Positions 10,201 through 18,933 of a stretch of DNA of 64,000 nt are shown in pieces. Numbering within the stretch: the first letter of the stretch is position 1; each line of letters starts with the position of its first letter. The notes under the pieces are model-generated. The model ran no database searches. It had not been told where the DNA came from and worked only from the letters and a program-made list of their open reading frames with translations. The translations under genes and the position numbers were made by a program. The stretch is taken from positions 1 to 64,000 of the forward strand of contig NZ_JAXHGM010000006.1 of assembly GCF_034808145.1 (NCBI RefSeq). Reading direction: 5' to 3'. Source of the DNA: Halorubellus sp034808145 (GTDB taxonomy: Archaea; Halobacteriota; Halobacteria; Halobacteriales; Natrialbaceae).

Positions 10201-11611
10201 GGTCTTCACGAGGATCATCGTCCAACGTAATCTGAACACTTCCTTCGTCAACCTCGTCCTCGAAGAGGTCACCAAGCGTTCCACGTACGTCGAGTAGACT
10301 CCCGAGACCATGGACTTCTTCAAATGCATTGAGAATCTGCCGTAGGGCGCTTTCGATATCGGATTTCCCCTCTGCGACCTCGTCGAACACCTTCTCAACA
10401 CCTTCGATGTCGGCCACCTTTGCATCGGCACAGACGATGCCGACCTCCGGCATGTCGAAGCCGTTCGCACCCTCGGCTTCGGCACGCGTCCGGCCCTTCA
10501 GATAGAGGTTGAACGCAGCGAGCTGGCAGGCGCGCATGTCGAGGTCGACGCCGTAGAGGTTGTTCCGCAGAATCTCGCGAGGAATCTCCGCGTGGTCAAG
10601 GTCGGTCTCCGCTCGCCAGATACGCTCCAAAACGTCGAACGCATACAGCAGGAAGTGGCCGCTCCCACAGGCCGGGTCGATGACGCGGATGTCCTCGGGG
10701 CCTTCAAATGCCGGTGGTTCGCCTTCCTCCTCTGAGGGTACGAGATATGTGCAGAAGTCCGTGATATCGGTTGACTCGTCGGGCGAGAGCGGTCGATTCT
10801 TACGCTCGTCTGGAGTGAGCGACTCCTGTGCCTCGACGGCGTCACTCAACTCGCCTGTATCTTCGAGATAAAGTTTGCCGAGTGAGTTGTCGGTGAGCAT
10901 CCGCACGACCCAGTGGGGCGTATAGAACTGGTTCGCCGCCGGTACGTCTTCTGGGTTAAGCCCATCGCGGTCGCCTTTCTGACGGAGGTCGTCGAGGAGT
11001 TTGACGTTGTAGTACTCGTAGACCCAGCCCAAGACGTCGTCGGCCCGCCAGACCTCGTCGGCGACTTCGTCAAGCTTCCCACAGAGGTCTTCGTAGGTGT
11101 CGTCGTCGGGGTCGATGAGGCTGTAGGCTGTCGAGCGGTCGAAGAGGATCTCGATCTCCTCGGCGAGACCGTCGCACGCGTTCCGGTAGGCTTCCAGGAC
11201 GGCCTCCTCTTCTTGCATGAACTCCTCGTTGACCAGCCGAGCGGCTGCCGGCGTGAGTCCATCCTCGCGGAACACCGTGACTTCCTCGTTCACAAAGTCT
11301 CGGACTTCCATGCAGCGGAGTGCAGCCAGCCGATTGACGATGGTGTAGCCGACACCGGTGATGTACTGTTCGTAGCCGTCATCCCAGTCGTTGCCGTCGA
11401 CGGCTTCGAGCTCGATCGCTTCAACGAGGTCATCTTTTTCGTCGCCCAGGGATGCGTCCTCGCTGGGGCGATTATCAAGGTCGTACTCTTCGAGCTGGTA
11501 GCGAACGTTCGCCTCGACGCGGTCGCGCATCTCGGTGACGACATCCTCGAGATGCTCGCGCTCTTCCTTGTCGAGTTGGGCCTTTCGCTGGGTGGCAGAA
11601 TTTCCGTCCAT
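7295..11611 (-). CDS. pglX: BREX adenine-specific methyltransferase PglX, copy 1
   Basis: A 1438-aa PglX-type N6-adenine methyltransferase that marks host DNA in BREX. The SAM-binding motif DPACGSGHF is at residues 312-320 and the catalytic NPPYG at 518-522. This is gamma-type order, with the target-recognition region following. Residues 1-525 and about 1000-1438 are near-copies of the second PglX encoded at 13881-18200. Residues about 525-1000 (about 8620-10040 in the DNA) differ strongly and are visibly richer in A+T. The start at 11611 (MDGNSATQRKAQLDKEE) is matched by the same N-terminus in the other copy. It follows pglZ by 73 bp and precedes the nuclease-like gene. Confidence 0.93.
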   Translation of the reverse strand: MDGNSATQRKAQLDKEEREHLEDVVTEMRDRVEANVRYQLEEYDLDNRPSEDASLGDEKDDLVEAIELEAVDGNDWDDGYEQYITGVGYTIVNRLAALRCMEVRDFVNEEVTVFREDGLTPAAARLVNEEFMQEEEAVLEAYRNACDGLAEEIEILFDRSTAYSLIDPDDDTYEDLCGKLDEVADEVWRADDVLGWVYEYYNVKLLDDLRQKGDRDGLNPEDVPAANQFYTPHWVVRMLTDNSLGKLYLEDTGELSDAVEAQESLTPDERKNRPLSPDESTDITDFCTYLVPSEEEGEPPAFEGPEDIRVIDPACGSGHFLLYAFDVLERIWRAETDLDHAEIPREILRNNLYGVDLDMRACQLAAFNLYLKGRTRAEAEGANGFDMPEVGIVCADAKVADIEGVEKVFDEVAEGKSDIESALRQILNAFEEVHGLGSLLDVRGTLGDLFEDEVDEGSVQITLDDDPREDHTLGQILHSLREAVDQHQEEDSFLAQDLRSFVRLLDVLAQDYDVALMNPPYGSRNRMPDLVQNYVYDHYEYTPEYYINFFEVCEGFTRDNGRIGMLVPRSFMYRHQFEEFRRDFIGDRGGFDFLAEFGYGILDNATVPTVATVVRSSVSRPSGDFIRLHDVDRKDKQNKFVNTISNEPDDVKRLFTTELSQFDNIPNASLSYSTPSDVRRLHLRETKIDADTADVDGESFFHALLGIMSGNKSRFYRKHWETDEEDTFKPIASGGPDAWVIPQVLDTINWGEDGREVKRSPNKTRYPNEEWYGHEGLTWTYIKRTGRRFGYFPSGLFSLKGLLLVPRSDISLWKTLAILNSDLYHSIFLSQTWEREWNAGEVGAAPWITELESLDRLDKLAKEQYSTMLQNKASNPVSPYYVKPTLLLGMSENEFFYDHSHPSDENSLIGSNLGHVQPSEKVREVARESTVESLRRQRRLESLSDEIDQLIFDELELSTESREVIRTEIFLRTAEDPEDRDFPDPESVPQIPENLNEQVTDLVHHFAMEAVREEPDGIIPVKGSDEQANMLDRIIEQFEDTYGEHAEDRLVEIDDILGAESAGDEAYPNLRAFINNGLFKYHVDTMENTPIVWKLSTERLLADAKGEGFACFVDYHQLDASLFDRLSNQYLEPRKADLRKRRSAANQRRTDESLSTSDRTEATETFEFCSSALEQIAELEEVLQELGATNERNFDADAHERVDELAPKVATFREETAERIETLERLRELNGEEWFQDTFSDGFWDKVDKWRDEWLDALKELEHACKEYAKPNDNSVEAHLADLFDYFNWRLKGSDHYSSTGILFLTYYFEREGDDLLNEEGEPFDNLTEDERMLASLAMGIDDASIIDQEYIEQIADDEEVEDVDDLPSLWEFKALAEEIDDRCQTVYKQIPSDWSDRALSEITTAGYQPNQKHGVAINITPLAEKNIVPEIVEDKVI

Positions 11612-11684
11612 AGGAGAGTTAGTGATACTTCACTCAGAACCACGGGGACGTCTTGAAGATTGTCCATGCCCTGGGACGAATCCA
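11612..11684 (-). promoter_or_regulatory. Conserved pglX leader with overlapping mini-ORF
   Basis: The 56 bases before the pglX copy 1 ATG match the leader of copy 2 at 47 of 56 positions with no gap. Both contain an ATG exactly 56 nt upstream, opening a frame MDNLQD that runs out of phase into pglX. Here that frame is also open from an ATG that overlaps the pglZ stop (TGATG). This could couple translation from pglZ, or it could simply be duplicated sequence. Confidence 0.4.
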
Positions 11685-13877
11685 TCACCCCTGTGTAATG
11701 CTGATGAAATCCAGAACGAACTCCTGTGGTAGCAGTCCACCGTGATAGAAGCGGGCGTCACCGAGCCCTTGTTTGCTGAATCGTTTGAGTGGGCTTGCGA
11801 GGACGCTTACGTCGGCGTCGAGGTACCCCAATCTGGCACTCGAATCGAGCAACACGCCGGGTGCGTCTTCGTCAACGTCTTCGCCGGCGATCCAGCGTCG
11901 CCCAGAGTCCGTCGCTTCGGGTGGACGAGAGATCTTCTCCGGCGTGACGTGGTGAGGAAGGAGGACGAATCCGTGGTCAGTCAGGATGTGGGCCTGATCC
12001 CACTCGCCTTGTTTGAGCTTGCTGCTGATGAAATCGGCGAGCGTCTGGACGCGTCGTGAGAGCATCTCCTCGAGGTCGCTGAGTTCCTTCTCGCCGATGT
12101 TGTCGAGGTCGTTCTTGTAGTAGGCGACACGTGTCGACTGCCAACCATCGTTCTCGTCACGTGTGACTGTCCAACCGTCGCCGTTCAGGAGGGATTCACG
12201 ACGGTTTGGTGTGACGCGTCGGTTGTTTCGAAGCGGTTGCAGCTCACCATCGACGAGAGAGATGTCGAACATCTGGACTTCGCCAGGCGTGAGCGCGGCT
12301 TTGCCGAACTCGGTCTCCGATGGGAGTGCGCCCAGCCAGACGCTCTCGTCGATGGCGAACTCGGGAACCTCGGCGGGCATGGACGCGACGTATTCGCGTA
12401 GTTCGTCCGCGAGCTGTCGAGCGAGGTCGAGTCGGAGGGCGTCGATAACGAAAATTGCGACCGTCTGGCCGCTCTCAAGTCCGGCGGACTCCTTGGCGAA
12501 GAACTGATAGGCGTGATCCTCCTCAACGAACGGAGCGCCAGCCTCGACGGTCTCGGTAACGAGGTCGCCCAAGTCTTCGAGGTAGTCGACGTACTCTGAC
12601 TGGAGTTCGGCACGAATATCGTCCAAGGCTCCGGTCGCCGGATGTTCGTCCGGCAGCTCCGTTTCCGGTTCTCCGGAGACGACGAGATTGAGGACGGCGT
12701 TGTCGATCTGCCACGTGCCGTCGTCCTCGTCAGCGTATAGCGAGACGACATCGTCGGTCGCACGCTCGTCCCACGTGTCGAGACGGTGTGCCAGCCGAGC
12801 GACTTCGGTTGCTTGCTCCCACGTCTTCGTCCAGACGTTATCTGGGCCATAGGCGCCTTTGTACCCACCGTGGTATCCCTTGCTTCCCCGGAGTTCTTCG
12901 AACCGTTCTTCGGCCCATTCGAGGCACGTCTCGTAGTCCGCCGCTTCGAATCTCGTCTGCCATTCGTCCCAGATCCGATGTTCGAGTGCGCCGTCGACGA
13001 GGCAGTCAGCGAGTTCCCAGGGGTCGTCGATGTCGCTGACTACCGACGGCCAAACCTCTTCGCCTAGGTACCGGTCAGCGATGAGGTTGGGGGCGGACGT
13101 GTTGTTCAGTACGGATTTCAGTTCGGGTAACTTGTGGGCGCCGGCGGCCTCCGTTCGGAATTCCTTCGGGAAGAGGTCAGGGTCGGCGCCAGCGTGAACC
13201 AGCCATTCTGCAACGGCCCAACGACGCGTCGCCGTGACGATTCCCTCCGGATCGGTTTCGGTGGCGACTGCGTCGACGCCCTCGCTGGTCAGCAAGTCCT
13301 GCATCTGTTCGATGGTGTCGGGGCTGTCGTCGATGTCGCCCCAGCCGTTCTCCAGGACGAACGCGACCGGGTCGGTGTAGCCGCCGGTGACGATCTGCGT
13401 GCGGAGTTGTTCGAGCGTCGGGAGCTGCCCGCCTGTGAGTTGGTCGTGGAGGATTCGCGCAATCTCCCGTCGCTTCGCGGGGTCGTCAGTCTGCGTCGTG
13501 GTTTTCAGCTCCCACGCATCGAGTTGCCCGCGCTCGAACGCGTGAACGGTGAGGTCTTCGATGCTCATCTCCACCTCGCCGCCCGTATGCTCGACATCAC
13601 GGAACCAGTCGTAGTCGCCCTCTGTGTGCTCTGGCTCTTTGACGTGTGGGACGTACCAGACCTGTTCGCCATCAACTGGGTCGGCACGGAGCTCCAGTGG
13701 CGTCTCCTCGGCGATCTTTAGCGGAACGTCGAGTTCGTCGCAAGCCTGCGCGATGATGTCCTCGAGGTAGTTCCCGTCGTCCCACCAGAGGACGATTGGG
13801 TCGGACGACTCGGCCCGGTCGAACTCGCTTTGGATGCTGTCTTTCGCGGCGTCGGGGAGGGTCTGTTTCGCTTGCAT
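11685..13877 (-). CDS. pglZ: BREX alkaline-phosphatase-superfamily protein PglZ
   Basis: A 730-aa protein with the PglZ core of the alkaline phosphatase superfamily. The metal-binding segment FVIDALRLDLARQLAD is at about residue 475-490 and a second segment ILTDHGFVLLPHH at about 635-650. PglZ is the hallmark BREX protein and is needed with PglX for methylation and phage exclusion. The N-terminal half is helical and contains no other recognised domain. The ATG at 13877 lies 3 bp after the stop of pglX copy 2, so the two are almost certainly co-translated. Having pglZ between two pglX copies means that recombination between those copies would delete it. Confidence 0.9.
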   Translation of the reverse strand: MQAKQTLPDAAKDSIQSEFDRAESSDPIVLWWDDGNYLEDIIAQACDELDVPLKIAEETPLELRADPVDGEQVWYVPHVKEPEHTEGDYDWFRDVEHTGGEVEMSIEDLTVHAFERGQLDAWELKTTTQTDDPAKRREIARILHDQLTGGQLPTLEQLRTQIVTGGYTDPVAFVLENGWGDIDDSPDTIEQMQDLLTSEGVDAVATETDPEGIVTATRRWAVAEWLVHAGADPDLFPKEFRTEAAGAHKLPELKSVLNNTSAPNLIADRYLGEEVWPSVVSDIDDPWELADCLVDGALEHRIWDEWQTRFEAADYETCLEWAEERFEELRGSKGYHGGYKGAYGPDNVWTKTWEQATEVARLAHRLDTWDERATDDVVSLYADEDDGTWQIDNAVLNLVVSGEPETELPDEHPATGALDDIRAELQSEYVDYLEDLGDLVTETVEAGAPFVEEDHAYQFFAKESAGLESGQTVAIFVIDALRLDLARQLADELREYVASMPAEVPEFAIDESVWLGALPSETEFGKAALTPGEVQMFDISLVDGELQPLRNNRRVTPNRRESLLNGDGWTVTRDENDGWQSTRVAYYKNDLDNIGEKELSDLEEMLSRRVQTLADFISSKLKQGEWDQAHILTDHGFVLLPHHVTPEKISRPPEATDSGRRWIAGEDVDEDAPGVLLDSSARLGYLDADVSVLASPLKRFSKQGLGDARFYHGGLLPQEFVLDFISITQG

Positions 13878-13880
13878 AGT

Positions 13881-16800
13881 TCAGAGAACCTTGTCCTCGA
13901 CTACCTCCGGAACGATGTCCTTCTCCGCGAGCGGTGTGATATTAATCGCTACGCCGTGCTTGTGGACAGGCTGGTAACCCGCTGTCGTGATCTCAGATAG
14001 CGCCCGTTCCGACCAGTCCGAGGGAATCTGCTTATCCACCGTCTGACAGCGGTCATCGATCTCCTCAGCGAGCGCCTTGAACTCCGCTAGCGGTGGTAAG
14101 TCGTCCACATTGTCGACGCCTTCATCGTCCGCAATCTGCTGGAGGTACTCTTCGTCAAGGACGGATGCGCCGTCGATGCCCGTTGCGAGTGAGGCGAGCA
14201 GCTTCTCGTCTTCGGTGAGGTTATCGAATGGCTCACCATCGTCGTTGAGTAGGTTGCTCCCCTCGCGCTCGAAGTAGTAGGTCATGAAGAGGATGCCCGT
14301 ACTGGAGTAATGATCCGAGCCTTTGAGTCGCCAGTTGAAGTAGTCGAAGAGGTCGGCGAGATGGGCTTCGACGGGCTCGCTTCTGGGCTTGGCGTACTCT
14401 TTACAGGCGTGTTCTAGTTCCTCAAGTGCGTCTACCCACTCGTCGCGCCACTCGTTGACGGCGTTCCAGAAATTATCGGAGAAGGTTTCTTGGAACCACT
14501 CCTCGCCATTCATCTCGCGGAGTCTTTCCAGCGTCTCGATGCGCTCCGCGGTCTCTTCGCGGAACACGGCGACTTTAGGGGATAGCTTGCTGACGCGTTC
14601 GCGATTGTCGTCGTCGAACTCGCGCTCAGTAGTGGAACCGAGTTCCTGCATCACCTCTTCGAGTTCGGCAATCTGTTCAAGCGCACTCGAGCAGAACTCG
14701 AACTCGTCAGTCGCCTCAGCGCGTTCGCTCGTGGAGAGTGACTCGTCGTTCCGACGCTGGTTCGTTGCCGACCGACGCTCGCGGAGATTGGCCTTCCGCG
14801 GTTCGAGATACTGGTTGCTCAAGCGGTCAAATAGGCTGGCATCGAGCTGGTGGTAGTCGACGAAGCACGCGAAACCTTCACCCTTTGCGTCGGCGAGGAG
14901 CCGCTCCGTACTGAGTTTCCAAAAGATGGGCGTGTTTTCCATTGTGTCGACGTGGTAGGTGAAGAGGTCGTCCTCGATGAACGATCGGAGGTTGGGATAC
15001 GCCTCGTCTGCGGCGGATTTAGATCCGAGAATGTTGTCGACTTCGACAAGACGTTTTTCAGCGTACTCGCCGTATGCGTCTTCGAATCGATCGATGATAC
15101 GGTCAAGCATATCCGCCTGCTCGTCCGTGCCATCGAGTGAAATGATTCCGTCGTCTTCCTCGCGGATAGCCTCCATTGCTAAGTGGTGAACCAATTTCTC
15201 TGTTTCTTGGCCAACGAACTCATCTAAATCATTGAAACTCTCACGTGTCAAGATCCTCTCCTCTTTGGGCACCTCAGAAGTTCTCATCAAGATTTCCTCA
15301 TAGACCTGAGTCTGCGCCTCTTCACTTATTGAGAATTCTTCATACACTAACTGGTTAATTTTCTCGGATGTTTCTTCGATGGTCTGATTTCTATCTATTT
15401 TACCCTCAACTATCTGTTCGCACAGCTGTTCTATTGGCTGATCCACATTCTTGAGGCCGATGCTTAATTCGTGGGACGACGTTTTCGTATGGGGATGCGA
15501 ATAGTGATATTCTGATAAATAGTTCTCTGGAAGAAGCTGCGGCCCGATATAATATGGGCTCGTCGGATTATCTGCTCTTTCTTCAATCTTTATACTATAT
15601 TGTTTTTTGGAAAGACTCTCAATTTCACTCTCATCGTCCAGAGAATCAAACCAAGGAATACTACCGACTTCGCCAGCATTCCAATGTCGTCCAGTCGTTA
15701 ACGACAGAAAGAGATCATGGTACAGATCGCTATTCAGAACACCCATCAGAGCCCATAAGGACTCTCCGTTTGTTGGTATGAAGATATAGCCGTTGTCACT
15801 AAATAGCCCTCCCTTAGGGAACAGACCAAACCGACGACCTGTTTGCTTAATCCTTGCCCACGTTAGTCCACTTTTGCCATAGAGCTCCTCATTCGGAGTT
15901 CGTACCGTATCACTAGTTCGCTTAAGTTCTGTACCGTTATCGTTCCATTTTGCCACCTCAGATACTCTCGGGAGAATCCAAGCATCTGATCCTCCCCTCG
16001 CAATTGGAGAATATGTATCAAAATCTACTGTTTCCCAATGGAGACGGAGGAATCGATCGTTGTTCGTCGTCGCTACACCCTGTTTTGCAACACCGACCGA
16101 GTCAGAGTCAAGACCTGCTTGCTCGGCATCCAATTTCAGTTCAGATTTATGGAGCTCTCTAACTTCTTCAGGTGTAGAATAGCATATCGAATTGCCGGGA
16201 ACATCTGCAAAGGACGATAAACTTGCGTCAAACCACCTCTTAACGTCCTGATCAAGACCAGATATTAAATCAATGAATCTGGCTTCTTTTTCGCCCTTGT
16301 CTATATCATATAGTCTAAAGAAAGTCCCCTCTGTCTGTCGGTTGTCCTGTGATCTAATGACCGTCCCCGCGGTATTCACTGTCGCGTTATCCAGTATGCC
16401 AATACCAAATTCTGCTAAGAAGTCAAAAGAAGACTTACCGTTGACAAAGTCCGATCGGAAGTCTCTGAACCGATGCTTGAACATAAACGTCCGTGGAACA
16501 AGCATTCCAATTCGACCGTCTGATTTTGTGATACCTTCGCCAATTTCATAGAAATTTATGTAAAATTCTGCAGAGTATTTGTAATGAGACTCAATATATT
16601 CTTGAACCGAATCAGGCATACGGTTTCGAGTTCCGTATGGGGGATTCATTAGAGCCACATCGTAATCCTGAGCTAGAATATCCAATAGTCGGACGAAACT
16701 CCGCAAGTCCTGCGCGAGGAATGAGTCGGCTTCTTGATGCTCCTCTACAGCCTCGCGCAAACTGTGTAGTACTTGGCCGAGTGTATGGTCTTCACGTGGA

Positions 16801-18200
16801 TCATCATCTAGGGTGATCTGGACGCTGTCATCATCCACATCGTCTTCAAACAGATCGCCGAGGGTGCCGCGCACGTCAAGCAAGCTTCCGAGCCCGTGGA
16901 CTTCCTCGAAGGCATCGAGGATGCGGTCAAGCGCATGCTGTATCTCCGGGTCGTCACCAGCAACTTCGTCGAATACCGATTCAATACCCTCTACATCGGC
17001 AACCCTCGCGTCAGCACAAACAATTCCCACCTTCGGCATGTCGAAGCCATTTGCTCCCTCGGCCTCCGCACGCGTCCGCCCCTTCAGATAAAGGTTGAAC
17101 GCCGCGAGCTGGCAGGCCCGCATATCGAGATCGACGCCGTAGAGGTTATTACGGAGAATTTCTCGGGGTATCTCGGCGTGATCTAATTCGGTCTCGGCCC
17201 GCCAGATGCGCTCCAGAACGTCGAACGCGTACAGCAGAAAATGTCCGCTTCCACAGGCCGGGTCGATGACGCGAATGTCCTCAGGGCCATCAAACTCCGG
17301 TGGTTCTCCTTCCTCTTCAGATGGGACGAGATAAGTACAGAAGTCCGCAATACCCGGAGATTCGTCAGGGGGTAGTGGGCGATTCTTACGCTCGTCGGGC
17401 GTCAGTGAGTCCTGTCTATCAACCGTCTCCTGCAGCGTTCCGTTGTCTTCGAGATAGAGCTTCCCCAGAGAATTGTCGGTAAGCATCCGCACGACCCAGT
17501 GTGGCGTATAGAACTGGTTCGCTGCCGGTACGTCTTCGGGATCTAGCCCCTCACGATCACCCTTCCGTCGAAGATCGTCAAGGAGCTTGACGTTGTAGTA
17601 CTCATAAACCCAGCCCAGTACGTCGTCGGCTTGCCAGACCTCGTCAGGCACCTCATCGAGCATCCCACAGAGGTCTTCGTAGGTGTCGTCGTCAGGATCG
17701 ATCTGGCTGTAGGCCGTCGAGCGGTCGAAGAGAATATCGATTTCCTCGGCGAGATCGTCGCACGCGTTCTGGTAGGCTTCGAGAACGGCCTCTTCTTCGA
17801 GCATGAACTCCTCGGTGACAAGCCGGTCGGCTGCCGGCGTGAGTCCATCGTCGCGGAAAGCCGTGACCTCGTCGTCGATGAAGCCCCGAACCTCCATACA
17901 GCGGAGTGCGGCCAGCCGATTGACGATGGTATAGCCAACACCCGTGATGTACTGCTCGTAGCCGTCGCCCCAATCGTTCCCGTCGACGGCTTCGAGTTCG
18001 ATAGCCTCGACGAGGTCTTCCTCCTCCTCGCTCAGCGATGCGTCGTCGTTCGGCTTCTCGTCGAGGCCGTACTCGTCCTCGAGCTGGTAGCGAACGTTCG
18101 CCTCGACGCGGTCGCGCATGTCGGTGACGACGTCCTCGAGATGCTCGCGCTCTTCCTTGTCGAGCTGGGCCTTTCGCGGGGTGGCAGAATTCCCGTCCAT
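13881..18200 (-). CDS. pglX: BREX adenine-specific methyltransferase PglX, copy 2
   Basis: A 1439-aa paralogue of the PglX at 7295-11611. It has the same SAM motif DPACGSGHF, catalytic NPPYG, and conserved C-terminus ending HGVAINITPLAEK. The frame is open to 18395, but the ATG at 18200 (MDGNSATPRKAQLDKEE) is chosen because it aligns exactly with the other copy and lies 56 nt after a conserved leader. The central region (about 15190-16630 in the DNA) is diverged and A+T-richer, the pattern expected if target-recognition domains have been exchanged by transfer. It is the first gene of the pglX-pglZ-pglX block and needs its own promoter, because the genes upstream are on the other strand. Confidence 0.93.
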   Translation of the reverse strand: MDGNSATPRKAQLDKEEREHLEDVVTDMRDRVEANVRYQLEDEYGLDEKPNDDASLSEEEEDLVEAIELEAVDGNDWGDGYEQYITGVGYTIVNRLAALRCMEVRGFIDDEVTAFRDDGLTPAADRLVTEEFMLEEEAVLEAYQNACDDLAEEIDILFDRSTAYSQIDPDDDTYEDLCGMLDEVPDEVWQADDVLGWVYEYYNVKLLDDLRRKGDREGLDPEDVPAANQFYTPHWVVRMLTDNSLGKLYLEDNGTLQETVDRQDSLTPDERKNRPLPPDESPGIADFCTYLVPSEEEGEPPEFDGPEDIRVIDPACGSGHFLLYAFDVLERIWRAETELDHAEIPREILRNNLYGVDLDMRACQLAAFNLYLKGRTRAEAEGANGFDMPKVGIVCADARVADVEGIESVFDEVAGDDPEIQHALDRILDAFEEVHGLGSLLDVRGTLGDLFEDDVDDDSVQITLDDDPREDHTLGQVLHSLREAVEEHQEADSFLAQDLRSFVRLLDILAQDYDVALMNPPYGTRNRMPDSVQEYIESHYKYSAEFYINFYEIGEGITKSDGRIGMLVPRTFMFKHRFRDFRSDFVNGKSSFDFLAEFGIGILDNATVNTAGTVIRSQDNRQTEGTFFRLYDIDKGEKEARFIDLISGLDQDVKRWFDASLSSFADVPGNSICYSTPEEVRELHKSELKLDAEQAGLDSDSVGVAKQGVATTNNDRFLRLHWETVDFDTYSPIARGGSDAWILPRVSEVAKWNDNGTELKRTSDTVRTPNEELYGKSGLTWARIKQTGRRFGLFPKGGLFSDNGYIFIPTNGESLWALMGVLNSDLYHDLFLSLTTGRHWNAGEVGSIPWFDSLDDESEIESLSKKQYSIKIEERADNPTSPYYIGPQLLPENYLSEYHYSHPHTKTSSHELSIGLKNVDQPIEQLCEQIVEGKIDRNQTIEETSEKINQLVYEEFSISEEAQTQVYEEILMRTSEVPKEERILTRESFNDLDEFVGQETEKLVHHLAMEAIREEDDGIISLDGTDEQADMLDRIIDRFEDAYGEYAEKRLVEVDNILGSKSAADEAYPNLRSFIEDDLFTYHVDTMENTPIFWKLSTERLLADAKGEGFACFVDYHQLDASLFDRLSNQYLEPRKANLRERRSATNQRRNDESLSTSERAEATDEFEFCSSALEQIAELEEVMQELGSTTEREFDDDNRERVSKLSPKVAVFREETAERIETLERLREMNGEEWFQETFSDNFWNAVNEWRDEWVDALEELEHACKEYAKPRSEPVEAHLADLFDYFNWRLKGSDHYSSTGILFMTYYFEREGSNLLNDDGEPFDNLTEDEKLLASLATGIDGASVLDEEYLQQIADDEGVDNVDDLPPLAEFKALAEEIDDRCQTVDKQIPSDWSERALSEITTAGYQPVHKHGVAINITPLAEKDIVPEVVEDKVL

Positions 18201-18255
18201 AGGAGAGTTAGTGATGCTTTGACCAGACCCACCGAGATGTCTTGAAGATTGTCCA

Positions 18256-18285
18256 TCACACTCTCGAAATCTGACTGAATTATAA
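18256..18285 (-). promoter_or_regulatory. Predicted promoter of the pglX-pglZ block
   Basis: TTATAA at 18280-18285 is centred about 26 bp before the leader ATG at 18256 on the minus strand. Standard haloarchaeal spacing would start the transcript at about that ATG, 56 nt before the pglX start. No Shine-Dalgarno is seen before 18200. Confidence 0.45.
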
Positions 18286-18363
18286 CCCGGCATGAGCGCG
18301 AATGTAATCAGGAAAGCTGATACAAAACTGACTTTGACCTCGGCATAGAACAATCCGAACCTA

Positions 18364-18933
18364 ATGGGGCGCATTCCGAGTTGGGCCAAGATCATCCTCT
18401 TCTTGAGCTCCTACAGCCCACTCTTCGCAATCGTTGCGCTTCGCGCCCACGATGCAACCCACACGATATTCGGGTATCAACTGAACCCCATCGGGTTCGG
18501 CCCAATCGCGTTGTCATATCTAACGATCGGCTCCTCGATTCTCACCGTCGTTAGTATCGTATTCTTGGCCCTGATGATTCACATGAACCGGACGAGACAG
18601 GGCCAGCTGAGCGAGGTCAAGCACTACCGGAATCGGTCGGATATGTTCACGGAATACCTCTTAGTCTACATCTTCCCGTTCATCGTCTTCGAGTTCTCAA
18701 ACATCTTCGATGTAGCAGCGTTTCTTATACTCTTCATCACTGTCGCGGCGATCGTGATTCGCTCCAACCGTCTATTCGTCAATCCGGTTTTGATAGGATT
18801 CCGCTATCGTGTCTACGAGATTGAAACCGAACACGACAGGCGAATCCTGCTAACGAAGGAGCAACTCGAGGGCAATGAGGTGACGCTCAACACCGCAAGA
18901 ATAAGTAGTGGTGTCTATATCACTACAAGATAA
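18364..18933 (+). CDS. kwaA: Kiwa membrane protein KwaA-like
   Basis: A 189-aa membrane protein with about four hydrophobic segments: residues 9-25, 40-70 (possibly with a loop), 95-115 and 118-135. The C-terminal part of about 50 residues is soluble and charged. It overlaps the next gene by one base (TAATG). That gene encodes a DUF4868 protein, and a KwaA-sized membrane protein directly before a DUF4868 gene is the Kiwa architecture. In bacteria KwaA senses phage at the membrane and works with KwaB. The pair lies on the opposite strand inside the BREX locus, divergent from pglX copy 2. The identification rests mainly on topology, size and partner, as KwaA sequences diverge widely. Confidence 0.7.
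   Translation: MGRIPSWAKIILFLSSYSPLFAIVALRAHDATHTIFGYQLNPIGFGPIALSYLTIGSSILTVVSIVFLALMIHMNRTRQGQLSEVKHYRNRSDMFTEYLLVYIFPFIVFEFSNIFDVAAFLILFITVAAIVIRSNRLFVNPVLIGFRYRVYEIETEHDRRILLTKEQLEGNEVTLNTARISSGVYITTR

Noticed and set aside
18201..18395. Upstream extension of pglX copy 2
   Set aside because: The ATG at 18200 matches the start of copy 1, and the extension overlaps the kwaA start and the predicted promoter.
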